Assembly (NCBI RefSeq): GCF_000738085.1
Contig: NZ_JPRS01000013.1
Location: 20,282-84,281 of the forward strand
Source: Cryobacterium sp. MLB-32
GTDB lineage: Bacteria > Actinomycetota > Actinomycetes > Actinomycetales > Microbacteriaceae
DNA: 64,000 nt
Direction: 5' to 3'
In this document: one piece after another, positions 48,706 to 58,184 of the stretch
How the letters are laid out: each line of letters starts with the position of its first letter
Position numbering within the stretch: the stretch's first letter is position 1
Made by a program: the position numbers and the translations under genes
The notes under the pieces: generated by a model
The model's database searches: none
What the model saw: the letters and a program-made list of their open reading frames with translations, nothing else
Told to the model about the DNA's origin: nothing

Positions 48706-48720
48706 GTGATGACAGAGTGA
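48706..48720 (+). CDS. Putative leaderless four-codon upstream ORF
   Basis: GTG ATG ACA GAG TGA at the predicted mRNA 5' end. The TGA overlaps the kinase GTG start (GTGA). Such a minimal ORF could bring ribosomes to the kinase start. It may also be a chance alignment, since GAGGGG at 48701-48706 would serve as a ribosome site for the kinase if transcription began earlier. Confidence 0.3.
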   Translation: MMTE

Positions 48721-49922
48721 CCGTTCCGACCGGCCGTCAAGCAGAGGCGGTGGCCTCAGCGCTCAGCCCCGTCTTCGTCGCCCTCCGGATCGGCCTGCAT
48801 GGTCTTGTCGCAGGACTGGTGGCTCTCGTGATCGTGACGGCAGTCCGAGCCGGGGCGCCGTTCGCTCTGGTGACCGTCGGCTTGGCGGTCGTTCTGGCGC
48901 TCACCTACGCCAGCGGGATCTTTCTCCCTCACGATCGCCCGGCCAGCACCCCGGTCCTGCCTCGAATCTGGGTGGCGCTTCTGTCGGTGGAGTGGGTGGC
49001 CCTGATCAGTATCAGCCCCGAGGCGATCTATCTCGTCTTCCCGCTCTTCTTTCTCTACCTCCACGTGCTGCCCGGGTGGCGAGGCCCCGCGGCTGTTGTG
49101 GCGTCGACGGTCCTGGCGATCGGTGCATTCGGGGCGCACCGTGGGTTCAGCGCCGCTGGGATTGTCGGCCCCGTCATCGGCTCTGCGGTCGCCCTCGCGA
49201 TCGGACTCGGCTACCGATCACTGTCCCGCGAGGCGGACGAACGGGAAAGCCTCATCGTCGAGCTGACCGACACGCGGGCTCGGCTCGATGAGGCGCACCG
49301 TGCCGCGGGAGTGCTCGATGAACGCGGCCGACTGGCGCGGGAGATACACGACACGGTCACGCAGTCGCTGTCCAGCATTGTCATGCTGCTGCACGCCGCC
49401 GAGCGATCCGACGATGCCGACGGCCGTGCGCGGCGGATGCTGCAGGCACGAGACGCCGCCTCCGACGCGCTCGTCGAGACCCGGCACTTCATCAACGAAC
49501 TCTCCCCGCCGGCCCTCGAGGCGGCCACGATCGTGGAGGCTCTTGAACGCCTGGCGGCACGCACGATGGAGACCAGCACCGTCACGGTCAGGATGACGGC
49601 CCACGGGGCGCCGGTTCCGGTGCCCACCGTGGTGGAGACCGCACTTCTCCGCGTCGCTCAGGGCGCCCTGGCGAACGTGGTGCAGCACGCGCGCGCCAGC
49701 CGCATCGACATGACGCTGACCATGCTTGATACCGAGGTGATCCTTGACATCGTGGACAACGGCATCGGCTTCGACGCAGACGTTCCCTCCGCTGCGCCGG
49801 ACCTGTCCTTTGGGCTGCGCGGGATGCGCGATCGCGTCACGGTGCTGGGCGGCACGCTTTCGGTCGAAAGCACGCCGGGATTCGGCACCAGCATCGCCGC
49901 GAGTTTCGAGCTCACGCCATGA
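48717..49922 (+). CDS. Sensor histidine kinase, NarL-type partner (copy 2)
   Basis: A 401-residue membrane histidine kinase. About six hydrophobic segments occupy residues 15-165, followed by a short coiled region and the HisKA_3 phosphoacceptor LAREIHDTVTQSLSSIVML (His211). The ATPase domain follows with LLRVAQGALANVVQHA and SFGLRGMRDRV. The C-terminus overlaps the response regulator start by four bases. It is divergent from the FtsX-type ABC genes at 46752-48520, which it may control. It is only distantly similar to the copy at 30139. Confidence 0.88.
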   Translation: MTVPTGRQAEAVASALSPVFVALRIGLHGLVAGLVALVIVTAVRAGAPFALVTVGLAVVLALTYASGIFLPHDRPASTPVLPRIWVALLSVEWVALISISPEAIYLVFPLFFLYLHVLPGWRGPAAVVASTVLAIGAFGAHRGFSAAGIVGPVIGSAVALAIGLGYRSLSREADERESLIVELTDTRARLDEAHRAAGVLDERGRLAREIHDTVTQSLSSIVMLLHAAERSDDADGRARRMLQARDAASDALVETRHFINELSPPALEAATIVEALERLAARTMETSTVTVRMTAHGAPVPVPTVVETALLRVAQGALANVVQHARASRIDMTLTMLDTEVILDIVDNGIGFDADVPSAAPDLSFGLRGMRDRVTVLGGTLSVESTPGFGTSIAASFELTP

Positions 49923-50548
49923 CCATCCGCATCCTGATCGCCGATGACCATCCCATGATGAGGGCGGGCCTCACCGCCCTGTTCGACACGGAACCGGCGA
50001 TCACCGTCATCGCCGCCGTGGACACGGCTGAGGAAGCCGTCGCGCAGGCGGCGCTGCTGCGGCCCGAGGTTGTGCTGATGGACCTGCAGTTTGCCGGCGT
50101 TTTTCGTGGCGCCGACGCCACCAGGCTCATCCGGGACGCGCCGCATCCGCCAGCCGTACTGATTCTCACGAATTACGATACCGATAGCGACATCGTCAGC
50201 GCCATTGAGGCGGGTGCCGCCGGCTATCTGCTCAAAGACGCGGGCCCGGATGAACTGATCCGAGCGGTGACCGCTGCCGCCTCCGGTCAGTCTGCGCTGG
50301 CCCCCGCGGTGGCCACTCGGCTGTTGTCGCGGGTCAGGGAATCCCACGCCACGCTCAGCGCCCGTGAACTCGAAGTTCTCGGACTCGTGGCCGATGGCCT
50401 CAGCAACACGGCGCTGGCCCGGCTGCTGCACCTGAGTGAGACGACGGTCAAATCCCACCTCGCGCACATCTACCCGAAGCTGGGGGTGTCGAGCCGAACG
50501 GCGGCCGTCGCGGAGGCGCGACGAACCGGACTGATCGGGCGCCAGTAA
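49919..50548 (+). CDS. NarL/FixJ family response regulator (copy 2)
   Basis: A 209-residue response regulator with receiver residues ADDHPMMR and phosphoacceptor Asp55 in VVLMDLQF. A LuxR-type helix-turn-helix follows (LSARELEVLGLVADGLSNTAL and SETTVKSHLAHIYPKL). The receiver loop after Asp55 (LQFAGVFRGADATRLI) is longer than usual for the family. It starts inside the kinase stop. dnaG follows after 33 bases but has its own leaderless promoter, so it need not be in the same operon. Confidence 0.9.
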   Translation: MTIRILIADDHPMMRAGLTALFDTEPAITVIAAVDTAEEAVAQAALLRPEVVLMDLQFAGVFRGADATRLIRDAPHPPAVLILTNYDTDSDIVSAIEAGAAGYLLKDAGPDELIRAVTAAASGQSALAPAVATRLLSRVRESHATLSARELEVLGLVADGLSNTALARLLHLSETTVKSHLAHIYPKLGVSSRTAAVAEARRTGLIGRQ

Positions 50549-50569
50549 AAGACCACAGCGCCGAAAGGT

Positions 50570-50575
50570 TAGAAT
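50570..50575 (+). promoter_or_regulatory. -10 box TAGAAT of dnaG
   Basis: TAGAAT-TCGGGT-ATG with the fixed six-base spacing before the dnaG start. Confidence 0.6.
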
Positions 50576-50581
50576 TCGGGT

Positions 50582-52438
50582 ATGGCTGGACTGATTCGAC
50601 AGGGTGACATCGAAGAGGTCAAGGCCCGCACCAATATCGCCGACATCGTGGGTGACTACGTGCAGTTGAAGTCGGCCGGTGTCGGGTCGATGAAGGGGCT
50701 TTGCCCGTTCCACGACGAACGCACCCCGAGCTTTCACGTGCGGCCCCAGGTGGGTTTCTACCATTGCTTCGGGTGTGGTGAGAGCGGCGACGTCTACTCC
50801 TTCCTGCAGAAGATGGACCACGTCACGTTCAGCGAGGCCGTCGAACGGCTGGCCGGCCGCGCCGGCCTTGAGCTGCACTACGAAGACGGCGGGGGAGCAG
50901 CCCCCGACCATGGCAACCGCGCCAGGCTGCTCGCCGCCAACCAGGCGGCCGCCGAGTTCTTCGTCGACAAGCTCGGCAGTCCCGACGCCCAGGTAGGGCG
51001 CGATTTCCTGGGCGGGCGCGGCTTCGACGCTCAGGCGGCGGCGCACTTCGGTGTGGGATTCGCCCCCAAGAGTTGGGACGAACTCACCAAGCACCTGCGC
51101 GCCAGGGGTTTCACGACCGAGGAGCTCACGCTCTCTGGTCTGGTGTCCAGCGGCGACCGCGGAGTGTACGACCGGTTCAGGGGGCGGCTGGTCTGGCCCA
51201 TCCGGGACATCACGGGCCAGACCATCGGATTCGGTGCGCGCAAGCTGCTCGACGACGACAAGGGTCCGAAATACCTGAACACGCCCGAGTCTCCCGTGTA
51301 CCACAAAGCCCAGGTGCTCTACGGGCTTGATCTCGCCAAGCGCGATATCTCCCGCAACCACCAGGTCGTGGTGGTCGAGGGCTACACCGATGTGATGGCC
51401 TGTCACCTCGCCGGTGTCACGACGGCGGTGGCGACGTGTGGAACGTCGTTCGGCGTCGACCACATCAAGGTGCTCCGCCGCGTGATGGGCGATGACAGCG
51501 GTGTCGGCGAAGTCGTCTTCACCTTCGACCCGGATGCCGCTGGCCAGAAGGCCGCGATGCGCGCGTTCAGCGAGGAACAACGCTTCAGCGCGCAAACCTT
51601 CGTGGCTGTGGCTCCGGAAGGCTTCGACCCGTGTGACCTGCGTCTGCACCGCGGTGACGATGCCGTGCGGCGCCTCGTCGATTCGAAGAAGCCCATGTTC
51701 GAATTCATGATCCGTCAGCTGCTGAGTCAGTACAACCTCGAGACCGTCGAGGGCCGGATCGGGGCGCTGCGCGCCGCCGCCCCGATCGTCGGGGACATTC
51801 GTGATCCTGCCCTGCGCCCCGGATACACCCGGGAGCTGGCCCGCATGCTTGGCGTCGATCTGGGTGAGGTGCGCAAGGCCGTCTCGACCGCGCAGGGGCG
51901 TTCCCGTACTCCCGAGACGCCAGGGCGTCATCAGGCCGGCGCCGACGAGGTTCCCGCCGAGAAGCCCTTCTCTCTTCTGGAGCTGCCCACCGACCCGGTT
52001 ACGCGCATGGAGCGGGACGGCCTCATGGCGATGCTTCAGCATCCGACTCTCGTGGGTACCGACCTGATCGCGCGGGCCGTGCAGACGAGCTTCTCCAATT
52101 CCAGTCTGGCAATTGCACGCGACGCCATCGCGGCGAGCCTGACGCACGCCGGCACCCCGGACTGGCTCGACCATGTGTTCGGCGCCGTGCCGGAATCCCT
52201 GGCGAATCTGGTGAAACAGCTCGCGATGGCACCGCTGCCGGAACGCCCCGGGCGGGAGGTCACCAAATACGTGCGTGACGTCACCATCGCCCTGATCGAA
52301 AAAGACCTCCTCCGTCAGAACGCCGAGTTGCGGGGTCGACTGCAGAGAACCGATGCAGCGAATCGCGAAGTCTACGTCACGCTGCAGCGTGAGATCATGC
52401 GGGTTGAGGCCGAGCGTCGAGGTCTGCGCGACGAATAA
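50582..52438 (+). CDS. dnaG: DNA primase
   Basis: DnaG makes the RNA primers for DNA replication. The 618-residue protein has the CHC2 zinc-binding domain (CPFHDERTPSFHV and FYHCFGCGESGDV; Cys41, His44, Cys62, Cys65). The RNA polymerase core has GRLVWPIRD and the Toprim motif VVVVEGYTDVMACHLAG. The C-terminal domain ends in a helical DnaB-interaction region. Leaderless ATG. dgt-dnaG adjacency is typical of actinobacteria, but here the ABC and two-component genes are inserted between them. Confidence 0.96.
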   Translation: MAGLIRQGDIEEVKARTNIADIVGDYVQLKSAGVGSMKGLCPFHDERTPSFHVRPQVGFYHCFGCGESGDVYSFLQKMDHVTFSEAVERLAGRAGLELHYEDGGGAAPDHGNRARLLAANQAAAEFFVDKLGSPDAQVGRDFLGGRGFDAQAAAHFGVGFAPKSWDELTKHLRARGFTTEELTLSGLVSSGDRGVYDRFRGRLVWPIRDITGQTIGFGARKLLDDDKGPKYLNTPESPVYHKAQVLYGLDLAKRDISRNHQVVVVEGYTDVMACHLAGVTTAVATCGTSFGVDHIKVLRRVMGDDSGVGEVVFTFDPDAAGQKAAMRAFSEEQRFSAQTFVAVAPEGFDPCDLRLHRGDDAVRRLVDSKKPMFEFMIRQLLSQYNLETVEGRIGALRAAAPIVGDIRDPALRPGYTRELARMLGVDLGEVRKAVSTAQGRSRTPETPGRHQAGADEVPAEKPFSLLELPTDPVTRMERDGLMAMLQHPTLVGTDLIARAVQTSFSNSSLAIARDAIAASLTHAGTPDWLDHVFGAVPESLANLVKQLAMAPLPERPGREVTKYVRDVTIALIEKDLLRQNAELRGRLQRTDAANREVYVTLQREIMRVEAERRGLRDE

Positions 52439-52588
52439 GTCTCGGTTATGTTGCAGCTGTGTAAAGAAGCTGCGGCTGACTAGGGCGAGCGACGAATTCT
52501 GTGCTAATTCTGTTTCTACAGCTCATTCTGTGCCGTGCCCTTGCTGGCTGCGGCATCGAATACTCCCAACAGGAAGAGGTCTACGGAT

Positions 52589-54223
52589 ATGACATCCGCA
52601 TTCACTAACGGCAGGCGGACTCTCGCTGCCACAGCAGGACTTGCCATCGCGGCGTTCGTCCTGGCCGGCTGCTCGGCCGGCGGTTCTTCCGGCGGCGATT
52701 CCGCAGGCGGTCCCATCATCATCGGCACGACCGACAAGATCACGGCGCTCGACCCGGCCGGCTCGTACGACAACGGTTCATTCTCGGTACAGACCCAGGT
52801 CTTCCCCTTCCTGATGAGCAGCGAATACGGCAGTTCCGACGTTAAGCCGGACATCGCCACCAAGGCCGAGTTCACCTCCCCGACCGAGTACACGGTCACC
52901 CTCAAGCCCGACCTCAAGTGGGCCAACGGCAACGACCTCACCGCGTCCGACGTGAAGTTCAGCTTCGACCGCCAGCTTGCTATCGCAGACGAGAGCGGAC
53001 CCTCCTCGCTGCTGTACAACCTGGACAGCACGGCTGCCGTTGACGACACGACTGTCGTCTTCACGCTCAAGCAGGCGGACGACCAGATCTTCCCGCAGAT
53101 CCTCTCCAGCCCGGCCGGAGTCGTTGTCGACGAGGACGTTTTCTCGGCGGACGCGATCACCCCCGACGCGGAGATCTTTGATGGCAAGGCCTTCGCCGGC
53201 CAGTACGAGCTCACGAGCTACGACTTTAACAACCTGCTTGCCTACAAGGCGTACGCGGGCTACCAGGGCCTCCTCGGCCCGGCCAAGACCGACGTCATCC
53301 AGGTGAAGTACTACGCGGATGCCTCCAACCTCAAGCTTGAGGTTCAGGAAGGCGGAATCGACGTCGCCTGGCGCAGTCTCTCGGCGACGGACATCGATGA
53401 CCTTCGCGGCAACGACAAGGTCAAGGTCGTTGATGGTCCCGGCGGAGAAATCCGCTACATCGTCTTCAACTTCGACACCCAGCCCTTCGGCGCGACGACA
53501 GCCGAGGCCGACCCGGCCAAGGCCCTCGCCGTTCGTGCGGCGACAGCCGACGTGATCGACCGCGCGGAGATCGCCGACCAGGTCTACAAGGGCACCTACA
53601 CGCCGCTGTACTCCTACGTTCCCGACGGCCTCACCGGAGCCACCGAGTCCCTCAAGGGCCTCTACGGCGACGGCCAGGGTGGTCCCGATGTCGAGAAGGC
53701 CAAGGCCGCTCTCGATGCCGCCGGAGTGACTACGCCGGTTGCCCTTAACCTGCAGTACAACACCGATCACTACGGTCCCGGATCCTCGGACGAATACGCT
53801 CTGATCAAGGACCAGCTGGAATCGTCCGGCCTCTTCACGGTCAACCTGCAGTCCACCGAGTACGTTCAGTACTCGAAGGATCGCTCAGCCGACGTGTACC
53901 CCGTTTACCAGCTCGGTTGGTTCCCGGACTACTCAGACGCCGACAACTACCTGACGCCGTTCTTCCTCACGGATAACTTCATCGGAAACCACTACAGCGA
54001 CCAGGAGGTCAACGACCTGATCCTGCAGCAGGCCGTCACGCCCGACGCCGCCGAGCGCACCGCACTGATCGAACAGATCCAGGACAAGGTCGCGGCCCAG
54101 CTGCCGACCGTGCCCCTTCTCCAGGGAGCACAGGTTGCCGTTACCGGAACGACGATCAATGGTGTCAGTGACACCCTCGACGCTTCGTTCAAGTTCCGCT
54201 ACGGAGCACTGACCAAGGGTTAA
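52589..54223 (+). CDS. Peptide ABC transporter substrate-binding lipoprotein
   Basis: A 544-residue family-5 solute-binding protein. The signal peptide ends with lipobox LAGC (Cys28), so it is a lipoprotein on the outer face of the membrane. The mature protein has the conserved DLKWANGNDLTASDVKFSFD block and GWFPDYSDADNYLTPFF near the ligand pocket. AGGAAGAGG lies before ATG 52589. The longer open frame upstream lacks any signal character. It heads a five-gene importer operon. The substrate is probably an oligopeptide, but nickel, heme precursors or glycan peptides are possible. Confidence 0.92.
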   Translation: MTSAFTNGRRTLAATAGLAIAAFVLAGCSAGGSSGGDSAGGPIIIGTTDKITALDPAGSYDNGSFSVQTQVFPFLMSSEYGSSDVKPDIATKAEFTSPTEYTVTLKPDLKWANGNDLTASDVKFSFDRQLAIADESGPSSLLYNLDSTAAVDDTTVVFTLKQADDQIFPQILSSPAGVVVDEDVFSADAITPDAEIFDGKAFAGQYELTSYDFNNLLAYKAYAGYQGLLGPAKTDVIQVKYYADASNLKLEVQEGGIDVAWRSLSATDIDDLRGNDKVKVVDGPGGEIRYIVFNFDTQPFGATTAEADPAKALAVRAATADVIDRAEIADQVYKGTYTPLYSYVPDGLTGATESLKGLYGDGQGGPDVEKAKAALDAAGVTTPVALNLQYNTDHYGPGSSDEYALIKDQLESSGLFTVNLQSTEYVQYSKDRSADVYPVYQLGWFPDYSDADNYLTPFFLTDNFIGNHYSDQEVNDLILQQAVTPDAAERTALIEQIQDKVAAQLPTVPLLQGAQVAVTGTTINGVSDTLDASFKFRYGALTKG

Positions 54224-54234
54224 GACGTACAGCG

Positions 54235-54290
54235 GCTAGAGTTTTCTCTAGCTTGATCGCGGGGGCATCCAGCACTGCTGGGTGCCCCCG
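54235..54290 (+). terminator. Two hairpins between the binding protein and first permease
   Basis: GCTAGAG-TTTT-CTCTAGC (54235-54252) and CGGGGGCATCCAGC-ACT-GCTGGGTGCCCCCG (54260-54290, one wobble pair), the second followed by ATTCCTTTG. They probably reduce read-through or protect the binding-protein mRNA, giving more lipoprotein than permease. Confidence 0.65.
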
Positions 54291-54315
54291 ATTCCTTTGA
54301 AACCGTTAGGTGAGT

Positions 54316-55407
54316 ATGTCCACTGTGGCACTGAAGCCGCCGTCCCCGGCCATCCGGCCGACTCGGCGCAAGAGAACAAGTTCCGGCGGGGGGATCGGCC
54401 GTTATCTGCTGATTCGTTTTCTGCTCATTTTTCCCACCATCTTCATTCTGGTCTCCATGGTGTTTTGGCTGATGCGCACCACCGGTGATCCGATCACCGC
54501 TGCGCTCGGTGGCCGTCTCAGCGCCGATCAACTCGCCGAGAGAATCAGCGCGGCAGGTTACGACCGGCCGGTCTTCGTGCAGTACATTGAATATCTCGGC
54601 CAGGTTTTTACCGGCAATTTCGGCACGACCATCAGCACCAACCGCCCAGTTTCCGAGGTGCTCACCACCTACGGCCTGGCAACCGCGGAGCTCGTCTTCT
54701 ATTCCCTCGTCGTCGCGTTCATCGTGGGGATTCCGCTCGGGATGGTCGCGGCCTACTGGCGCGATAAGGCCCCGGACGCGTTCCTGCGGGTTTTCGCCAT
54801 CCTCTGCTACGCCACACCGGTGTTCTTCGCCGGGTTGCTGCTCAAGCTCGTCTTCTCCGTCTGGCTCGGCGTCCTCCCCGTTTCGGGCCGGGCCGATGTG
54901 CGGTCGGAACTGATGATGCAGATGTTGCCCAATAAAACCGGGCTGTACACCATCGATGCCATCCAAACGGGCAGTCCCGCGGTGCTTGGTGACGTGCTCG
55001 CGCACGCCGTTCTTCCGGCGCTCGCGCTCGGCCTGCTCACCGCCGGCGTCTTCCTGCGTCTCGTGCGCACGAACGTGATCGGCACCCTCGGTACCGATTA
55101 CGTCGACGCCGCGCGCTCCCGCGGCGTCAATGAATTCCGACTCGTTCGCGTGCACGCTTATCGCCCGGCACTCATCCCCATCATCACCGTGATCGGTCTG
55201 CAGATTGCGCTGCTTCTGGGCGGCGCCGTGCTGACCGAGACAACCTTCGAGTGGCAGGGCCTCGGGTTCATGCTGATTCAGTTCATCCAGGCCCGTGACT
55301 TCGTCGCCGTGCAGGGCATCGTCGCCCTGCTGGCCGTGATCGTGGCTCTGTCCAATTTCGTCGTGGACATCATTGCCGCGGTCATCGATCCGAGAGTGAG
55401 GTACTGA
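54316..55407 (+). CDS. Peptide ABC transporter permease (DppB-like)
   Basis: A 363-residue membrane permease of the DppB/OppB type. After a basic N-terminus (RPTRRKRTS) come one helix (LLIRFLLIFPTIFILVSMV), an external loop with GNFGTTISTNRP, and five core helices. The EAA-type loop is YVDAARSRGVNEFRLVRVHAYRPAL, here cut at residues 258-282. AGGTGAG lies just before ATG 54316; GTG 54310 in frame is an alternative. The next permease starts two bases after the stop. It forms the channel with its partner. Confidence 0.93.
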   Translation: MSTVALKPPSPAIRPTRRKRTSSGGGIGRYLLIRFLLIFPTIFILVSMVFWLMRTTGDPITAALGGRLSADQLAERISAAGYDRPVFVQYIEYLGQVFTGNFGTTISTNRPVSEVLTTYGLATAELVFYSLVVAFIVGIPLGMVAAYWRDKAPDAFLRVFAILCYATPVFFAGLLLKLVFSVWLGVLPVSGRADVRSELMMQMLPNKTGLYTIDAIQTGSPAVLGDVLAHAVLPALALGLLTAGVFLRLVRTNVIGTLGTDYVDAARSRGVNEFRLVRVHAYRPALIPIITVIGLQIALLLGGAVLTETTFEWQGLGFMLIQFIQARDFVAVQGIVALLAVIVALSNFVVDIIAAVIDPRVRY

Positions 55408-55408
55408 C

Positions 55409-56482
55409 ATGACGTCACTCGCACCGACCGTGCAACACAAGCCGCCCTTCTGGACCAAGCTCCCCGTCGTGCACCAGCTCCGCCAGAGCGTCGGACTCCA
55501 GCGAGGCATGCTCATCGCCGGGCTCATCATCACGGGGATGTTCATCCTTACCGCTCTCTTCGCACCACTGCTGGCCCCCTACGGATTCAGCCAGCTGCGC
55601 GACGCAGACGGGCCCTTCGGCGCCCAACAGCCTCCGAGTGCCACGCACCTTTTCGGTACCACCGTCGGCGGTTATGACGTGCTCTCGCGCGTGATCTGGG
55701 GCTCACAGACCGCCATCGTCGTGATGATTGTCGCGGTCATGCTTTCCATCTTCGCGGGAGTGGCGCTGGGCCTAGTGTCCGGTTACTTCGGCGGCTGGCT
55801 CGACCGCACGCTCGTCGTCGTCTGTGACGCCGTGTACGCCTTCCCGTCCCTGCTGCTCGCCATCGTGATGGGCATCGTCATCTCCGGCGGACGGTCCGAC
55901 CTGGTCGGCGGCATCCTCGCCGCGGCCATCTCGATCACCGTGGTCTTCATCCCGCAATATTTCCGGGTGATCCGCGCCGAAACCGTGCGCATCAAGGCCG
56001 AGGCCTACGTGGAGTCCGCGCGCGTGCTCGGTGCCAGCAACTCACGCATCATGTTCCGTCACGTGCTGAGGAACGCCACGCGCACCCTCCCGCTGATCTT
56101 CACCCTCAACGCCTCAGAGGCCGTGCTCACGCTCGCCGGCCTGGGCTTCATCGGCTTCGGCATCGAACCGTCGTCCGCGGCGGAGTGGGGCTATGACCTC
56201 AACAAGTCGCTGTCCGACGTCTCCAGCGGAATTTGGTGGACGGCGCTCTACCCAGGCCTGGCGATCGTGCTCGTCGTGATGGGGATTACGCTCGTGGGCG
56301 AAAGCCTCAACGACCTCGCCGACCCTCGTCTGCGCAGTCGTCGCCGCGCCAGTACCGCCGACTCAACAGTCGCGGAGACCTCTGTGGTTCCCGGCGGAAC
56401 CCTGGACCCCGGACCCGGCGGAGTTGCGGGCCTGGAAGGCCCGGGAATGTCCCACACCGATGGAGTAGAGGATCGACCATGA
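55409..56482 (+). CDS. Peptide ABC transporter permease (DppC-like)
   Basis: A 357-residue permease of the DppC/OppC type, partner of the preceding gene. The N-terminal helix (GMLIAGLIITGMFILTALFA) precedes the LFGTTVGGYDVLSRVIWGSQ segment and the core helices. The EAA loop is VESARVLGASNSRIMFRHVL. The C-terminal tail of about 45 residues is Gly/Pro/Ser-rich and likely disordered. The stop overlaps the ATG of the ATPase gene by four bases. Confidence 0.93.
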   Translation: MTSLAPTVQHKPPFWTKLPVVHQLRQSVGLQRGMLIAGLIITGMFILTALFAPLLAPYGFSQLRDADGPFGAQQPPSATHLFGTTVGGYDVLSRVIWGSQTAIVVMIVAVMLSIFAGVALGLVSGYFGGWLDRTLVVVCDAVYAFPSLLLAIVMGIVISGGRSDLVGGILAAAISITVVFIPQYFRVIRAETVRIKAEAYVESARVLGASNSRIMFRHVLRNATRTLPLIFTLNASEAVLTLAGLGFIGFGIEPSSAAEWGYDLNKSLSDVSSGIWWTALYPGLAIVLVVMGITLVGESLNDLADPRLRSRRRASTADSTVAETSVVPGGTLDPGPGGVAGLEGPGMSHTDGVEDRP

Positions 56483-58179
56483 GTGACACCACCGAGAACG
56501 TCGTCACGATCTCCGACCTGAACGTCGCTTTCGCCACGGATGCCGGGTCGGTCAAGGCCGTCGACGGCGTGAGCCTCACGGTCGCTCCGGGCGAAGTGCT
56601 GGCCATTGTGGGCGAGAGCGGAAGCGGCAAGACCGTCACCGCGAAGACCATTCTCGGTTTGCTGCCCGAGACGGCGACAGCTCGGGGCGCCGTCATCCTG
56701 AGCAGCAAGGACGGCACGCGGTCCAACGACGTGCTGGCCGTGAGCAAGCAGAAGCTCCGCCAGCTGCGCGGCACCGACGTCGCCATGGTCTTCCAGGAAC
56801 CGTCGACCGCGCTCAACCCCGTGTACACCGTCGGGTGGCAGATTGCCGAGGGCATCCGTGCGCACGGTCAGTTCAGCAAGGCCGAGGCCCGCGCTAAGGC
56901 CATCGACATTCTGGGCCGTGTCGGGATCCCCGACCCCGAGGTGCGAGTGAACTATTTCCCGCACCAGTTCTCGGGCGGGCAGAAGCAACGCGTCGTCATT
57001 GCCATGGCTCTGGTGTTGGACCCCGGGCTGATCGTCGCGGACGAGCCGACGACGGCCCTCGACGTAACTGTTCAGGCGGAGATCCTCGACCTGCTGCGAC
57101 GATGCCGCGACGAATTCGGCACGGCCATCGTGCTGATCACGCACAACATGGGCGTCGTCGCAGACCTCGCCGACCGTGTCGCCGTGATGTTTGAGGGCAA
57201 GGTCGTCGAGGAGGCGGGCGCGCGTGAGCTCTTCAGCGCTCCGCAGCACGAGTACACGAAGAAGCTGCTCGGCGCCGTTCCGCACGTGGGCCAGGGCATT
57301 GTCCGTGCCCAGGACCGGGCTGCCGCCCGCGAACCGAGCTGGCTGCTCGAGGCGCCCATCGTCGTTGCTGACGATCTCCGGATTCAGTACCCGGGCCGTC
57401 TGGGCAAACCGGGGTTCACCGCCGTTGATGGTGTGAGTTTCGTCATCCGCCCGGGCGAAGTTCTGGGACTGGTTGGTGAAAGTGGTTCGGGAAAGACCAC
57501 CATCGGTCGCTCGATCGCGGGTCTGACACGCGTGACCGGAGGTTCCCTTACCGTGCTGGGGCACGAGATGCGGGGGTTCAAGGAGCGACGTTTCAAGCCC
57601 CTGCGGAGCGACATCGGCTTCGTCTTCCAGGACCCGGCGTCAAGCTTCAATCCACTGCTGACCATCGCGGAATGTGTGGCGGAGCCGCTCGTCGTACACG
57701 GGCGTGCCGCCAATCCACGGGCTGCCCGTGCACGGGTCGACGAACTGCTCGAGGCCGTTCAGCTGCCGCGGAGCTACGGGGACAGGTTCCCTCACGAACT
57801 CAGCGGCGGGCAGCGGCAGCGTGCCAGCCTGGCCCGGTCGCTGGCCCTGGAACCGACCTTGCTGATCGCCGACGAGCCCACCAGCGCCCTGGACGTGTCC
57901 GTGCAAGCCAAGGTTCTGGAACTGTTCGCGGACCTGCAACGTGAGTTCGGTTTTGCGGCCCTGTTCATCAGTCACGACCTGGCGGTGGTCGATATTCTGG
58001 CCGACCGGATCGCTGTGCTGTACAAGGGCAAGCTGGTCGAGGAGGGCACCGGTGCACAGGTGCTTGGCGCACCGAAAGACCCGTACACACAGCGGCTGCT
58101 CGCATCGCTCCCTGTGCCTGACCCGGTCGAGCAGGCGGAGCGCAGGGAGGGGCTCCGCAGGTTGCGTGCGGCAGTATAG
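56479..58179 (+). CDS. Fused dual ATP-binding protein of the peptide importer
   Basis: A 566-residue protein with two complete ABC ATPase domains (like DppD plus DppF). Domain one has Walker A GESGSGKT, the Q-loop [13 protein letters not shown], signature FSGGQKQR and Walker [14 protein letters not shown]. Domain two has [40 protein letters not shown] and [13 protein letters not shown]. Each ends in the oligopeptide-family C-terminal extension ([12 protein letters not shown] and [12 protein letters not shown]). This alone would power the two permeases, so the extra ATPase that follows is unexpected. The ATG overlaps the permease stop. Confidence 0.93.
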   Translation: MSDTTENVVTISDLNVAFATDAGSVKAVDGVSLTVAPGEVLAIVGESGSGKTVTAKTILGLLPETATARGAVILSSKDGTRSNDVLAVSKQKLRQLRGTDVAMVFQEPSTALNPVYTVGWQIAEGIRAHGQFSKAEARAKAIDILGRVGIPDPEVRVNYFPHQFSGGQKQRVVIAMALVLDPGLIVADEPTTALDVTVQAEILDLLRRCRDEFGTAIVLITHNMGVVADLADRVAVMFEGKVVEEAGARELFSAPQHEYTKKLLGAVPHVGQGIVRAQDRAAAREPSWLLEAPIVVADDLRIQYPGRLGKPGFTAVDGVSFVIRPGEVLGLVGESGSGKTTIGRSIAGLTRVTGGSLTVLGHEMRGFKERRFKPLRSDIGFVFQDPASSFNPLLTIAECVAEPLVVHGRAANPRAARARVDELLEAVQLPRSYGDRFPHELSGGQRQRASLARSLALEPTLLIADEPTSALDVSVQAKVLELFADLQREFGFAALFISHDLAVVDILADRIAVLYKGKLVEEGTGAQVLGAPKDPYTQRLLASLPVPDPVEQAERREGLRRLRAAV

Positions 58180-58184
58180 GAATC

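Noticed and set aside
49658..52174. 838-codon frame antisense to the response regulator and dnaG
   Set aside because: Real genes on the plus strand explain the whole region; the frame has no recognisable domain.
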